Below are positions 45,422-54,119 of a DNA stretch of 64,000 bases, piece by piece. Where the stretch lies: positions 1 to 64,000 of the forward strand of contig NZ_JAJSOK010000027.1 in assembly GCF_021283305.1 (NCBI RefSeq), written 5' to 3'. The position numbers and the translations under genes are program-made. The stretch's first letter is position 1, and every line of letters starts with the position of its first letter. Under the pieces are notes generated by a model, which worked only from the letters and a program-made list of their open reading frames with translations, did not search any database and was not told the DNA's origin. The stretch comes from Pseudonocardia kujensis. Its GTDB lineage: Bacteria > Actinomycetota > Actinomycetes > Mycobacteriales > Pseudonocardiaceae.

Positions 45422-48036
45422 ACCGCCTGACCCAGAAGTCCCAGCAGGCACTGTCCGACGCGCAGGACCTGGCGATCCGTGCGGGCCACACCGAGGTCGA
45501 CAGCGAGCACCTGCTGGCCGCCCTCCTCGACCAACCGGAGGGGTTGGTGCCCCGCCTGCTCGGGGAGATGGGCGTCGACGTCCGGGCGCTGCGCTCCGAC
45601 CTGGAGGAAGAGCTCGGCCGCAAGCCCCGCACGACCCGGCCGGGGCCCCAACCGGGCCAGGTCGCGGTCACCCGGCGGCTGGCGAACGTGCTCGACATCG
45701 CCGACCGAGAGGCACGGCGGATGAAGGACGAGTACGTGTCGGTCGAACACCTGCTCGTGGCGCTGGCGGACGAGGGGTCCGCCGGCGGTGCGGGCCGGGT
45801 GCTCGCCCGGCACGGCGTCACCCGCGAGGCCTTCCTCGCCGCGCTGACGCAGGTACGCGGCAACCAGCGCGTCACCTCCGCCACTCCGGAAGGGTCGTAC
45901 GAGGCCTTGACGAAGTACGGGATGGACCTGGTGGAGTCGGCCCGCTCCGGTCGGCTGGACCCGGTGATCGGCCGCGACGCCGAGATCCGCCGGGTCGTCC
46001 AGATCCTGTCCCGGAAGTCGAAGAACAACCCCGTGCTGCTCGGCGAGCCCGGAGTCGGCAAGACCGCCATCGTCGAGGGTCTGGCCCAGCGCATCGTCGA
46101 CGGGGACGTTCCCGAAGGCCTGCGCGAACGCACCATCTTCGCCCTGGACATGGGGCTGCTGGTGGCCGGGGCGAAGTACCGCGGCGAGTTCGAGGAACGG
46201 CTGCAGGCGGTGCTGTCGGAGGTCAAGGCGGCGGAGGGCCGGATCCTGCTGTTCGTCGACGAGCTGCACAACGTCGTCGGTGCAGGGGCGTCCGAGGGAT
46301 CGATGGATGCCGGCAACATGCTCAAGCCGATGCTCGCCCGCGGTGAGCTGCACATGATCGGTGCGACCACACTCACCGAGTACCGCCAGCACGTCGAGAA
46401 GGACGCCGCGCTCGAGCGCAGGTTCCAGCCCGTCTTCGTCGACGAGCCCACCGTCGAGGACTCGGTGTCCATCCTGCGCGGGTTGCGCGAGCGGTTCGAG
46501 GTGTTCCACGGCGTCCGGATCCTCGACGGGGCGCTGATCGCGGCGGCCACGTTGAGCCACCGTTACCTCACCGACCGTTTCCTGCCCGACAAGGCCATCG
46601 ACCTTGTCGACGAGGCGTGCGCCCGGCTGCGCACCGAGATCGACTCCATGCCCGCCGAGCTCGACGAGATCACCCGCAAGGTGATGCGGCTGGAGATCGA
46701 GGAGGCGGCGCTCGCCCAGGAGGAGGACGCCGCATCCCGTGCGCGGCTCGACCAGCTCCGCCGTGAGCTGGCCGACCTGCGCGGCGAGGCCGACGCCATG
46801 CGCGCCCAGTGGAATGCCGAACGGCAGGCGATCAAGCGGGTTCAGGAGCTCCGGGCGGAGCTGGAACAGGTCCGCCACGACATCCAGGAGGCCGAGCGCG
46901 CCTACGACCTCAACCGCGCCGCGGAGCTGCGCTTCACGAAGCAGGCCGACCTCGAGCGCAAGCTCGAGGCGGAGGAGCACCGGCTCGTCGAGAAGCAGGG
47001 CGAGCACCGGCTGCTGCGCGAGGTGGTGACGGCGGAGGAGATCGCAGAGATCGTCTCGGTGTGGACCGGCATCCCCGTCGCCCGGCTCACCGAGGGCGAG
47101 CGGGAGAAGCTGCTGCGCCTCGACGAGGTGCTGCACCGGCGGGTGGTAGGCCAGGACGAGGCCGTGCAGGCGGTCGCGGACGCGATCATCCGGGCCAGGT
47201 CCGGGGTGAAGGACCCGCGACGGCCGACCGGCTCGTTCATCTTCCTCGGCCCGACCGGTGTCGGGAAGACGGAGCTGGCCAAGGCGCTGGCCGAGGCGCT
47301 GTTCGACTCCGAGGACAACATCGTCCGGATCGACATGAGCGAGTACCAGGAGCGGCACACCGTGTCCCGGCTGGTCGGCGCCCCGCCCGGCTACGTCGGC
47401 TACGAGGAGGGCGGCCAGCTCACCGAGGCGGTCCGCCGCCGTCCGTACGCCGTCGTCCTCTTCGACGAGATCGAGAAGGCGCACCCGGACGTCTTCAACA
47501 CCCTGCTGCAGGTCCTCGACGACGGTCGGCTCACCGACGCGCAGGGGCGCACCGTCGACTTCCGCAACACCGTCATCATCATGACGTCGAACATCGGGTC
47601 GCAGCACCTGCTCGACGGCGTCACCGACGACGGCCGGCTCAAGCCGGAGGCACGTGATCTCGTGATGGCCGAGCTGCGGGCCCACTTCCGGCCCGAGTTC
47701 CTCAACCGGGTCGACGACACCGTGCTGTTCACGCCGCTGAGCCAGGGCGAGATCGAGAACATCGTCGAGCTCATGCTGTCCGACCTGCGCGTGCGGCTCG
47801 CCGAGCGCAACATCACCATGGAGATCGGCGAGGGCGCCCGTCGCTTCATCGCGCACGAGGGCTACGACCCGGTGTACGGGGCCCGTCCGCTGCGCCGGTT
47901 CATCGCCCGCGAGGTCGAGACCCAGGTCGCCCGCGCGCTGCTGCGCGACGGGGCCATCGAAGGGTCCACCGTGCGGGTCGACGTGGGCGACGACCAGCTC
48001 GTCGTCTCCCACGAGCCCGTCGGGGCGCAGGCGTGA
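45412..48036 (+). CDS. clpB: Disaggregase ClpB
   Basis: An 874-residue Hsp100: two N-terminal Clp repeats (1-145), a first AAA domain with GEPGVGKT near 210, a middle coiled-coil domain (about 410-525) characteristic of ClpB rather than ClpA/C, and a second AAA domain with GPTGVGKT near 613. It extracts proteins from aggregates with DnaK. ATG 45412 has GGAG and overlaps the CbpM-like gene. Its stop overlaps the thioredoxin GTG. Confidence 0.97.
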   Translation: MDLNRLTQKSQQALSDAQDLAIRAGHTEVDSEHLLAALLDQPEGLVPRLLGEMGVDVRALRSDLEEELGRKPRTTRPGPQPGQVAVTRRLANVLDIADREARRMKDEYVSVEHLLVALADEGSAGGAGRVLARHGVTREAFLAALTQVRGNQRVTSATPEGSYEALTKYGMDLVESARSGRLDPVIGRDAEIRRVVQILSRKSKNNPVLLGEPGVGKTAIVEGLAQRIVDGDVPEGLRERTIFALDMGLLVAGAKYRGEFEERLQAVLSEVKAAEGRILLFVDELHNVVGAGASEGSMDAGNMLKPMLARGELHMIGATTLTEYRQHVEKDAALERRFQPVFVDEPTVEDSVSILRGLRERFEVFHGVRILDGALIAAATLSHRYLTDRFLPDKAIDLVDEACARLRTEIDSMPAELDEITRKVMRLEIEEAALAQEEDAASRARLDQLRRELADLRGEADAMRAQWNAERQAIKRVQELRAELEQVRHDIQEAERAYDLNRAAELRFTKQADLERKLEAEEHRLVEKQGEHRLLREVVTAEEIAEIVSVWTGIPVARLTEGEREKLLRLDEVLHRRVVGQDEAVQAVADAIIRARSGVKDPRRPTGSFIFLGPTGVGKTELAKALAEALFDSEDNIVRIDMSEYQERHTVSRLVGAPPGYVGYEEGGQLTEAVRRRPYAVVLFDEIEKAHPDVFNTLLQVLDDGRLTDAQGRTVDFRNTVIIMTSNIGSQHLLDGVTDDGRLKPEARDLVMAELRAHFRPEFLNRVDDTVLFTPLSQGEIENIVELMLSDLRVRLAERNITMEIGEGARRFIAHEGYDPVYGARPLRRFIAREVETQVARALLRDGAIEGSTVRVDVGDDQLVVSHEPVGAQA

Positions 48037-48497
48037 GCGCCTCGGCGACGGCGCGGACGAGCACCATCGCCTGCCCGCACTGCGGGAAGCGGAACCGGGT
48101 ACCGGTGTCCGCAGGCTCGGTGCCGAAGTGCGGCAACTGCCACCAGCTCCTGCCCTGGATCGCCGACTCGGGCGACGACGACTTCGCCGAGGTCGCGGAG
48201 CGGGCCCCGGTCCCGGTACTCGTGGATCTGTGGGCGACCTGGTGCGGCCCGTGCCGGATGGTGAGTCCCGTCCTCGAACGGCTGGCCACCGAGCGAGCCG
48301 GTGAGCTCAAGCTGGTCAAGGTCGACGTCGACCGGGCGCCCCGGCTCTCCCAGCGGTTCGAGGTGCGCGCCGTCCCCACGCTGATGGTCCTGCGGGACGG
48401 CGAGGTACTCGCCCGCCAGCCCGGAGCCGCTCCGGAACCGGCGTTGCGAAGCTGGCTGGACCAGGCTCTGCTCTCGAAGGGAACCGGCGACCGATGA
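48033..48497 (+). CDS. Zinc-containing thioredoxin (Trx2 type)
   Basis: A 154-residue protein. N-terminal cysteine pairs C14/C17 and C33/C36 (CPHC, CGNC) form a zinc ribbon as in E. coli TrxC. The thioredoxin fold follows with WCGPC (C71, C74) and AVPTL. It reduces protein disulfides and is typically induced by oxidative stress. GTG 48033 lies in the clpB stop, placing it in the chaperone operon. Confidence 0.94.
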   Translation: MSASATARTSTIACPHCGKRNRVPVSAGSVPKCGNCHQLLPWIADSGDDDFAEVAERAPVPVLVDLWATWCGPCRMVSPVLERLATERAGELKLVKVDVDRAPRLSQRFEVRAVPTLMVLRDGEVLARQPGAAPEPALRSWLDQALLSKGTGDR

Positions 48498-48766
48498 ACG
48501 TTCCTGTCGGGCTCGACCCGCACCTGGCCTTCGTCCGCGACGACGTCGAGCCCCGCACGCCCGAGGGATGCGAGGAGTGCCTGCGGATCGGATCCCCCTG
48601 GGTCCATCTGCGGCTGTGTCTGACCTGCGGGCACGTCGGCTGTTGCGACCAGTCCCCGGGCAGGCATGCGCGCCGGCACGCCGGCCTGGTCGGCCACCCG
48701 ATCATCCGGTCGTTCGAGCCGGGCGAGGACTGGCGCTGGTGCTTCGTCGACGAGGCACCGGTGTGA
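48494..48766 (+). CDS. UBP-type zinc-finger protein
   Basis: A 90-residue protein that is almost entirely one ZnF-UBP domain: CEEC (26, 29), CLTCGHVGCC (42-51) and H58, H62, H68, followed by SFEPGEDWRWCF. In eukaryotes this fold binds the free C-terminus of ubiquitin; bacterial versions are small and of unknown partner. Overlap with the genes on both sides suggests it works with the thioredoxin and the reductase-like protein. Confidence 0.9.
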   Translation: MNVPVGLDPHLAFVRDDVEPRTPEGCEECLRIGSPWVHLRLCLTCGHVGCCDQSPGRHARRHAGLVGHPIIRSFEPGEDWRWCFVDEAPV

Positions 48767-50481
48767 CCGCCCGAGAGTCGGCCGACCGGAAGAGCCCCGG
48801 CGTCGAGCGACTGCTGGCCGACGTGCCGCCCGGGGAGACGCCGGACGTGTCCGGGGCCTTCCCCCGCCTCGAGGAGACGCGCCTCCGGGAGCTGGAGGCG
48901 TGGGGGGAGCGTCGGCCCACGACACGCGGGGACGTGCTCGTCGCCGAGGGCGAGGCGGAGGACACCTTCTACGTCCTGCTCTCCGGCCGGGTCGCCGTCG
49001 TCGAAGCGCTCGGGACGCCCGACCAGCGTGTGGCGCGGTTGCACGGGCCCGGCCGCTTCCTCGGCGAGCTCGGTGTCCTCACGCGGCAGCCGGCCTTCCT
49101 GAGCGACGTCGTCGTCGACCCGGGTGAGGTCCTGGCGGTTCCGGCCGAGCGGCTGCGTGCCCTCGCGGCCCGGGACCATGCCTTCGGTGATCTCGTGCTG
49201 CGGGCCTACCTCGTCCGACGATGGCTGACGCTGGGCGAGGGCATCGGGTTCCGGATCATCGGCTCCAGGTACTCGGCCACCACCAGGCAGCTGCGCGAGT
49301 TCGCCGCCCGCAACCGGCTGCCGCACCGGTTCCTGGACCTGGAGACCGACGCCACGGCCGAGCAGCTGCTCCGCTCGCTCGGGCTCGGTCCCGGCGACAC
49401 GCCGATCGTGCTGTACCGGGACCGGCTGCTGCGTAACCCCGCGACCACCGAACTTGCGCCGATTTTCGGACTCCGCGACATCGGTGACGGCCGGGAGATC
49501 TGCGATCTCGTGGTCGTGGGGGCCGGCCCTGCCGGGCTCGCGGCGGCCGTGTACGGCGCCTCGGAGGGCCTGGACACCGCGCTGCTCGACGGCGTCGCGC
49601 CGGGCGGGCAGGCGGCGCGGACCTCGTGCATCGAGAACTACCTCGGCTTCCCCTCCGGGATCTCCGGGGGCGAGCTGGCCGAGCGCGCCGTGTTGCAGGC
49701 GGAGAAGTTCGGGGCGCGGCGGTCCGTCCCGTCGGAGGTGGTGGGGTTGGAGGAGCGGGAAGGGAACCACGTGCTGCGGTTCGCCGACGGCGGTGAGCTG
49801 GCCACCCGCACGGTGATCGTCGCGTCCGGCGTGCGCGTCCGCCGGCTCCCGGTTCCCGGACTGGAGCAGTTCGAGGACACCTGCGTGTACTACGCGGCCA
49901 CGCCCCTCGAAGCCCAGCAGTGCGTCGGAGACCCGGTGGTCGTCGTGGGTGGGGGCAACTCGGCCGGCCAGGCCGCGGTCTTCCTCGCCGGCCATGCGGC
50001 CGAGGTCCACCTCGTGGTCAGGGAACACGAACTCGACGAGAACATGTCGCGCTACCTCGCCGACCGGATCGTCCAGGATCCGCGCATCGAGGTGCACCTG
50101 CACACCACGGTGAAGGACCTGGAGGGCGAGGGTGGCCGCCTCGAGGCCGTCGTCGTGACGGACGCGGTGACCGGCGAGCAGCAGCGTCTGCCCGCGCGCG
50201 ACCTCATGGTGTTCATCGGGGGCGAGCCCAGTACGTCGTGGTTGCCGGACTCGGTCGCCCTGGACTCCGGCGGCTACGTGCTGACCGGGCCGGAAACGCG
50301 CCGGCCGGCGCAGCGGGGGGTGTCCGGCGGGCTCGATCCGCTGCTGCTCGAGACCAGCCTGCCCGGCGTCTTCGCCGCCGGTGACGTGCGCAGCGGCTCG
50401 GTGAAGCGGGTCGCCTCGGCGGCGGGGGAGGGCGCGATGGCGGTCCGCATGGTGCACGAGCACCTCGCCAAGGCCCGGTGA
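48763..50481 (+). CDS. cNMP-binding, glutaredoxin-like and thioredoxin-reductase-like fusion protein
   Basis: A 572-residue protein in three parts. Residues 40-150 form a CAP-type cyclic-nucleotide domain (RPTTRGDVLVAEGEAEDTFYV). Residues 165-235 resemble a glutaredoxin/thioredoxin fold (HRFLDLETDATAEQLL, GDTPIVLYRD). From 247 on is a TrxR-like flavoprotein, with GAGPAG at 253 and VVVGGGNSAGQA near 397. The CATC disulfide of TrxR is replaced by A378-A379-T380-P381, leaving only C289 near the flavin, so it cannot be a classical thioredoxin reductase. It has no DNA-binding helix. It starts in the zinc-finger stop (GTGA) and closes the operon. Confidence 0.88.
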   Translation: MTARESADRKSPGVERLLADVPPGETPDVSGAFPRLEETRLRELEAWGERRPTTRGDVLVAEGEAEDTFYVLLSGRVAVVEALGTPDQRVARLHGPGRFLGELGVLTRQPAFLSDVVVDPGEVLAVPAERLRALAARDHAFGDLVLRAYLVRRWLTLGEGIGFRIIGSRYSATTRQLREFAARNRLPHRFLDLETDATAEQLLRSLGLGPGDTPIVLYRDRLLRNPATTELAPIFGLRDIGDGREICDLVVVGAGPAGLAAAVYGASEGLDTALLDGVAPGGQAARTSCIENYLGFPSGISGGELAERAVLQAEKFGARRSVPSEVVGLEEREGNHVLRFADGGELATRTVIVASGVRVRRLPVPGLEQFEDTCVYYAATPLEAQQCVGDPVVVVGGGNSAGQAAVFLAGHAAEVHLVVREHELDENMSRYLADRIVQDPRIEVHLHTTVKDLEGEGGRLEAVVVTDAVTGEQQRLPARDLMVFIGGEPSTSWLPDSVALDSGGYVLTGPETRRPAQRGVSGGLDPLLLETSLPGVFAAGDVRSGSVKRVASAAGEGAMAVRMVHEHLAKAR

Positions 50482-50504
50482 CCGACGAGCCCCCCACCCG
50501 TCGG
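50482..50504. terminator. Hairpin in convergent gap after the chaperone/redox operon
   Basis: CCGACG (50482-50487) and CGTCGG (50499-50504) form a 6-bp stem with an 11-base loop in the 31-bp gap to the convergent DUF2267 fusion gene. Confidence 0.4.
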
Positions 50505-50512
50505 CGGGCGGG

Positions 50513-51220
50513 TCAGCCGAGCGCGGCGATCGCCGCGTCGATCCGCCGGGCGAGCTCGACGTCCATGTCGGTCACGCGGTCGAGCGAATGCGTCCAGACC
50601 TCGAAGGTGACTGCGTCCTGCAGTTGCTCGACGCGCGCGTGGTGGGTCATGTCGCGCTCGGCGCGGGCGACGGCATCGCGCAGCGGCCGCTGGCGCTCGG
50701 GCGGGAGGACGACGGTGCGGCGCAGGCGGTGTTCGTCGCCCTCCCAGCCCTCCAGGGCAGCGAGCGCGCGGTCGATCTCCTCCCGCTCGAGCAGTCGCGG
50801 GGTCAGCGCGGTCGGCACCCCGGAACCGCGCGGCGGAACCCCTTGGTCGATGGGTGAGAACAGCTCCTCACCGTCCGGCAGTCGCCGGGCGAGGACGCCG
50901 GCCAGTTCCGGTTCGGAGCCGGCCAGCGTGGACAGGACCGCCTGGGTGTAGAAGCGGGCCCGCTCGGCCGGGCATCCGAGCCTGGTGCTCACCGCGGAGA
51001 CCAGGGCGGCGCCGCTGTCGGGGTGCAGGGCCGGCCCCCGGATCACGGCGGCGCCCTGGAGGGAGCCGGGCAGGACCGCGGCCAACCTGTCGCGGTCGGA
51101 CTCCTCCAGCGACGCGGCCACGGCGACGACGACCGCCTCCACCGCGCGCCGGGCCTCCTCGGTGTCGGCCGCGCCGGCCTGCTCTCCCACGGTTCGGACG
51201 AACGTCGCGTACTGGATCAT
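50513..51220 (-). CDS. DUF2267 - pterin-4a-carbinolamine dehydratase fusion protein
   Basis: A 235-residue protein. Residues 1-135 match DUF2267 (MIQYATFVRTVGEQAG; the middle has LPDGEELFSP). Residues 140-235 match pterin-4a-carbinolamine dehydratase: LTPRLLEREEIDRALAALEGWEGD, then MTHHARVEQLQDAV, and THSLDRVTDMDVELARRID. The dehydratase motif usually has HHP; here the third residue is Ala. The enzyme recycles tetrahydrobiopterin in hydroxylase systems, and the same fold is a dimerisation cofactor (DCoH). No pterin hydroxylase is nearby, so a structural or regulatory role is possible. Confidence 0.85.
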   Translation of the reverse strand: MIQYATFVRTVGEQAGAADTEEARRAVEAVVVAVAASLEESDRDRLAAVLPGSLQGAAVIRGPALHPDSGAALVSAVSTRLGCPAERARFYTQAVLSTLAGSEPELAGVLARRLPDGEELFSPIDQGVPPRGSGVPTALTPRLLEREEIDRALAALEGWEGDEHRLRRTVVLPPERQRPLRDAVARAERDMTHHARVEQLQDAVTFEVWTHSLDRVTDMDVELARRIDAAIAALG

Positions 51221-51275
51221 CGGGCTCCTCCCGATCGGGTGCGGCGTCTCCGCCGGTGCCTCGGCGCCGGCGGGC

Positions 51276-51474
51276 TCAGGCCATCGGCCCGACCAGCTCC
51301 CGGTGCTCGTGGGGTCGCCGGGACGGGACGTCGTCGAGCTTCTCGAGCTTGACCGGCCCCCGCACCGTCGTCAGTGCGGCGGCGGTTCCGCTCCGCGACT
51401 CGATGCGCTCCCCCGTCTCCTGGGGCAGCCCGGCCCGCTCGGCCGTGGTCCGCGTGAACCGTCACGTCGGCCAT
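51276..51474 (-). pseudogene. Small frameshifted gene upstream of the DUF2267 fusion
   Basis: A good start (GGGAG five bases before ATG 51474, MADVT) runs in a frame with poor third-position GC. The frame with near-complete third-position GC begins at 51461 without a start codon and reads FTRTTAERAGLPQETGERI to LVGPMA-stop at 51276. A one-base shift after codon 5 joins them. FTRTTAERAG resembles the first helix of DUF2267. It is either a recent pseudogene or a sequencing error. Confidence 0.5.
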
Positions 51475-51506
51475 GTCTGCTCCCGGAGGCGCCGTCCAAC
51501 GCCGGT

Positions 51507-51534
51507 CGTAGGGATTCGGCCGTAGGCATTCGGT
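51507..51534. repeat. Tandem 14-bp direct repeat
   Basis: CGTAGGGATTCGGC and CGTAGGCATTCGGT are adjacent copies with two mismatches. They lie between palindrome site 7 and the small frameshifted gene, in the position of a promoter or operator. Confidence 0.55.
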
Positions 51535-51578
51535 CGTGCGACCGCCGCTCCGACGCTAGGGCCCGTCCAGGGGTGTGG

Positions 51579-51600
51579 ACATCGGTCGATCGGCCGATGT
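51579..51600. promoter_or_regulatory. Shared palindrome, site 7 (longest arms)
   Basis: ACATCGG-tcgatcgg-CCGATGT is a perfect 7-bp inverted repeat with the same 8-bp spacing as the other sites. It is 104 bp upstream of the small reverse gene that precedes the DUF2267 fusion. The remaining sequence between 51221 and 51694 contains no other feature I recognise. Confidence 0.65.
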
Positions 51601-51694
51601 CGTCCGCACTCCCACTTCCACGAGCCCTGCACCGCCGGTCCGGTCCTCCGGTGTGTGGAGGGTGGCACCGGTGGGCCCGTGCTGCGGCGCCGAC

Positions 51695-52714
51695 TCATGC
51701 ATGCCCGCCGGCGAGAGGGGCCGGAACGTAGAGGCCGTCTCGTTCTGCGCGGACCGCGGCGAGTGTCCTCGTCGGTGCCCCGAGCTTGCCGAGGACGTGC
51801 TCCAGATGGGCGGCCACGGTCCGTGGCGCCACCACCAGCGTGCGGGCGATCTCCTGGTTGGAGCACCCCTCGACCAGGAGGCCGAGCACTTCCAGTTCCC
51901 GTGGGGTGAGCCCGCGGAGCTCGGTCGCCGGTGACAGCAGGGCCAGACCGGTCAGCCTCGGGGGGGTGTCCTCGGGTGCGGCCAGGGCGGTCACGCGCAC
52001 GTGTCCGCCGGGGGCGTGGGGGCCACCCATCGGCCAGAGGAACGAGGAGTAGACGTGCCCGTCGCCGATCCGTTCGCGGGCGGCGGCCAGGACGGGGGAG
52101 GACGGGGTCAGCAGCTCGTCCGCGGGAAGGCCCGGCAGCGCCTGGCAGCCTTCGTCCGTGCAGAGCACCACGCCGGCGGTGGCGCCACGTACCAGGCGTG
52201 CGGCGGTGAGTAGTGAACGCATCGGGTCGATGCCGTGCGCGAGCACCGGCCCGAGCCGTCCGAGCCTGCGGCGCAGGTGCGGGGACGGTGGGCGCCGGTC
52301 GCCGGAGAGCAGCGCGAGGAAGCCGACGTGCCGTCCCGATGGTGCGAAAAGGCCGAGGGCCAGTGCTTCGTGGATCCCGGACGGGATCAGGCACTCGGCC
52401 CAGGTCCGCAGTTCCTGGGCCGGGTAGGGCAGGTCCGAGGGGCTCAACGGCGGACGTGCCCGGTTGGTGCCGGTCGTTTCGATGTCGCGCGCATTCAGCG
52501 GGCCGGAGAGGAACTCCACGGTCGGGCCGTCGAGGTCGACGCTGGCCAGGGAGTGGTAGCCGTGGCCCACCGGGTCGGCGAGCGCCAGCCATGCACCGTC
52601 GAACGGGACGAGCCGGCGGAGGACCTCGAGCATGGCCTGCGCGCGCTCGGAGGTGGTGGCGGACGAGGCGGCGGTCTCGGCCAGCAGCAGCTCACCGGCC
52701 CGGTGCGAGCACAT
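51695..52714 (-). CDS. LuxR-family regulator with GAF-like sensor region
   Basis: A 339-residue protein. The N-terminal 240 residues resemble a GAF-type sensor (LVPFDGAWLALADPVGHGYHSLASV). The C-terminus is a NarL/LuxR HTH (LTPRELEVLGLLVEGCSNQEIARTLVVAPRTVAAHLEHVLGKLG). There is no receiver domain. ATG 52714 has GGAGG upstream. NarL-type HTH proteins bind palindromes of about 18-20 bp, so this is the most plausible in-window candidate for the regulator that reads the shared palindrome, though no direct evidence exists. Confidence 0.86.
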   Translation of the reverse strand: MCSHRAGELLLAETAASSATTSERAQAMLEVLRRLVPFDGAWLALADPVGHGYHSLASVDLDGPTVEFLSGPLNARDIETTGTNRARPPLSPSDLPYPAQELRTWAECLIPSGIHEALALGLFAPSGRHVGFLALLSGDRRPPSPHLRRRLGRLGPVLAHGIDPMRSLLTAARLVRGATAGVVLCTDEGCQALPGLPADELLTPSSPVLAAARERIGDGHVYSSFLWPMGGPHAPGGHVRVTALAAPEDTPPRLTGLALLSPATELRGLTPRELEVLGLLVEGCSNQEIARTLVVAPRTVAAHLEHVLGKLGAPTRTLAAVRAERDGLYVPAPLAGGHA

Positions 52715-52918
52715 GTGTCCTCCAAACGAACTCTGCGTTGAGGGGCCCGAGCCCGGCCATCACCGGAACGGCTGCCGAATGGGCGGGGAGGACACCGAGG
52801 CAATCCATACCCTAGGAAGCCGTCCGACTACCGCGTGCGCAATGACGTAGAACCACATGCCCGTGAGGCGCGGCTCTACACGTCCCGGCGGACCCTGTCT
52901 CCGGCGGTAGCCTGCCTT

Positions 52919-53926
52919 GTGGACCTGCGGCAGCTCAGGTACTTCCTCACCGTGGCCGAGGAGCGGCGCTTCTCCGCTGCGGCGCGCCGGTTGCACGTCG
53001 CCGCCCCGTCGCTCTCGCAGCAGATCCGTGCGCTGGAGCGGGACCTGCGCGTCACGCTCTTCGATCGCACTCCTCGCGGGGCCGAGCTGACGCCGGCGGG
53101 GCACGTCCTGGCGGAGCGGGCGCGAGTGATCCTGGCCGAGGTCGACCGGGCCCGCGAGGACGTCCGATCCGCAAGGCCCTCGGGGCGGGAGCAGGTGACC
53201 TTGCGGGTCTGCACCATGGCCGACCGGGTCCTCGGTGGCCCGCTACGAGCGGTGGGACTCGCCATACCGGGCGTCGAGGTCTTCGTGACGTCCAGTCCGG
53301 GGGACGATGCCGTCGAGGCGGTCCGGCAGGCACGGGCCGATGCGGCGGTCGTCTGGCTCCGGCCGCAGGAGCACCGTGACCTCGACGGTGTCGTCCTCGG
53401 TTCGGTGCTGTTCGGCGTCGTCCTGCCGCTGGGGCACCCGCTCGCCGACCGGACGCAGATCCTGGTGGAGAGTCTCGATCACGAACCCGTGGTGATGTTC
53501 CCCTGGTCGCCCTTCGCCGGCATCTGGCAGCGCACGGTGGACCATCTGCTGCCGAGTGGAGCGCAGCCGGGACAGGTCCTCGTCGAGTCGAACCTCATCA
53601 ACAGTCCCGAGGCGATGGTGCGAGCGGTCGCAGCGGGGTCCGGCGTCGCCCCGGGGATCCTCGGGGTCGCCGAGCACATGGATGTCAACGGGATCGTCGT
53701 GCTGCCGCTCGATCCTCCGTTGTTCGTCGACCTCGAGGTCGTCTGGCGCCGGCCGGCCCGCCCGGCCGTCCGCCGCCTCGTCGACTTCCTCGCCGCGGCG
53801 GTCGACGCCCCGGAGGTCCTCGTCTCGGCTCCTCGTCGCCCCCGCGGGGGCGGGGGCCCCAGCCCCCGCGGCGGGGGCGGCCTCAGCTTCGCGGCCACCT
53901 TCTCGCAGCCGTACGCCGTGTTCTGA
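52919..53926 (+). CDS. LysR-family transcriptional regulator
   Basis: A 335-residue protein starting at GTG 52919 (VDLRQLRYFLTVAEERRFSAAARRLHVAAPSLSQQIRALERDL), a classical LysR winged helix, then a periplasmic-binding-like effector domain (about 90-290). The C-terminus carries an unusual PRGGGG-PS-PRGGGG tail encoded by a GC-only near-repeat at 53838-53880. It is divergent from the LuxR-type gene across 204 bp. Target unknown. Confidence 0.92.
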   Translation: MDLRQLRYFLTVAEERRFSAAARRLHVAAPSLSQQIRALERDLRVTLFDRTPRGAELTPAGHVLAERARVILAEVDRAREDVRSARPSGREQVTLRVCTMADRVLGGPLRAVGLAIPGVEVFVTSSPGDDAVEAVRQARADAAVVWLRPQEHRDLDGVVLGSVLFGVVLPLGHPLADRTQILVESLDHEPVVMFPWSPFAGIWQRTVDHLLPSGAQPGQVLVESNLINSPEAMVRAVAAGSGVAPGILGVAEHMDVNGIVVLPLDPPLFVDLEVVWRRPARPAVRRLVDFLAAAVDAPEVLVSAPRRPRGGGGPSPRGGGGLSFAATFSQPYAVF

Positions 53927-54119
53927 TGACCTCGTCGCCGTGCGAGAACCCGATCAGGGGCCGGCCACGAGTGCTCCGGAGACGCGGGGCCGCCGGGCAG
54001 GCCTGACAGGAGGGCGGGCGGCGCGACGGGGTGCCACCGCATGGTCGCGCATGCGCGGGCGGACGAGCGCGTCGCGGGGTGCCCGGAGCGCCGGGGTGCT
54101 CCGCGAGGCTCCTCGGCGC

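Noticed and set aside
48763..50481. Plain thioredoxin reductase annotation
   Set aside because: The CxxC redox site is replaced by AATP and two extra N-terminal domains are present.
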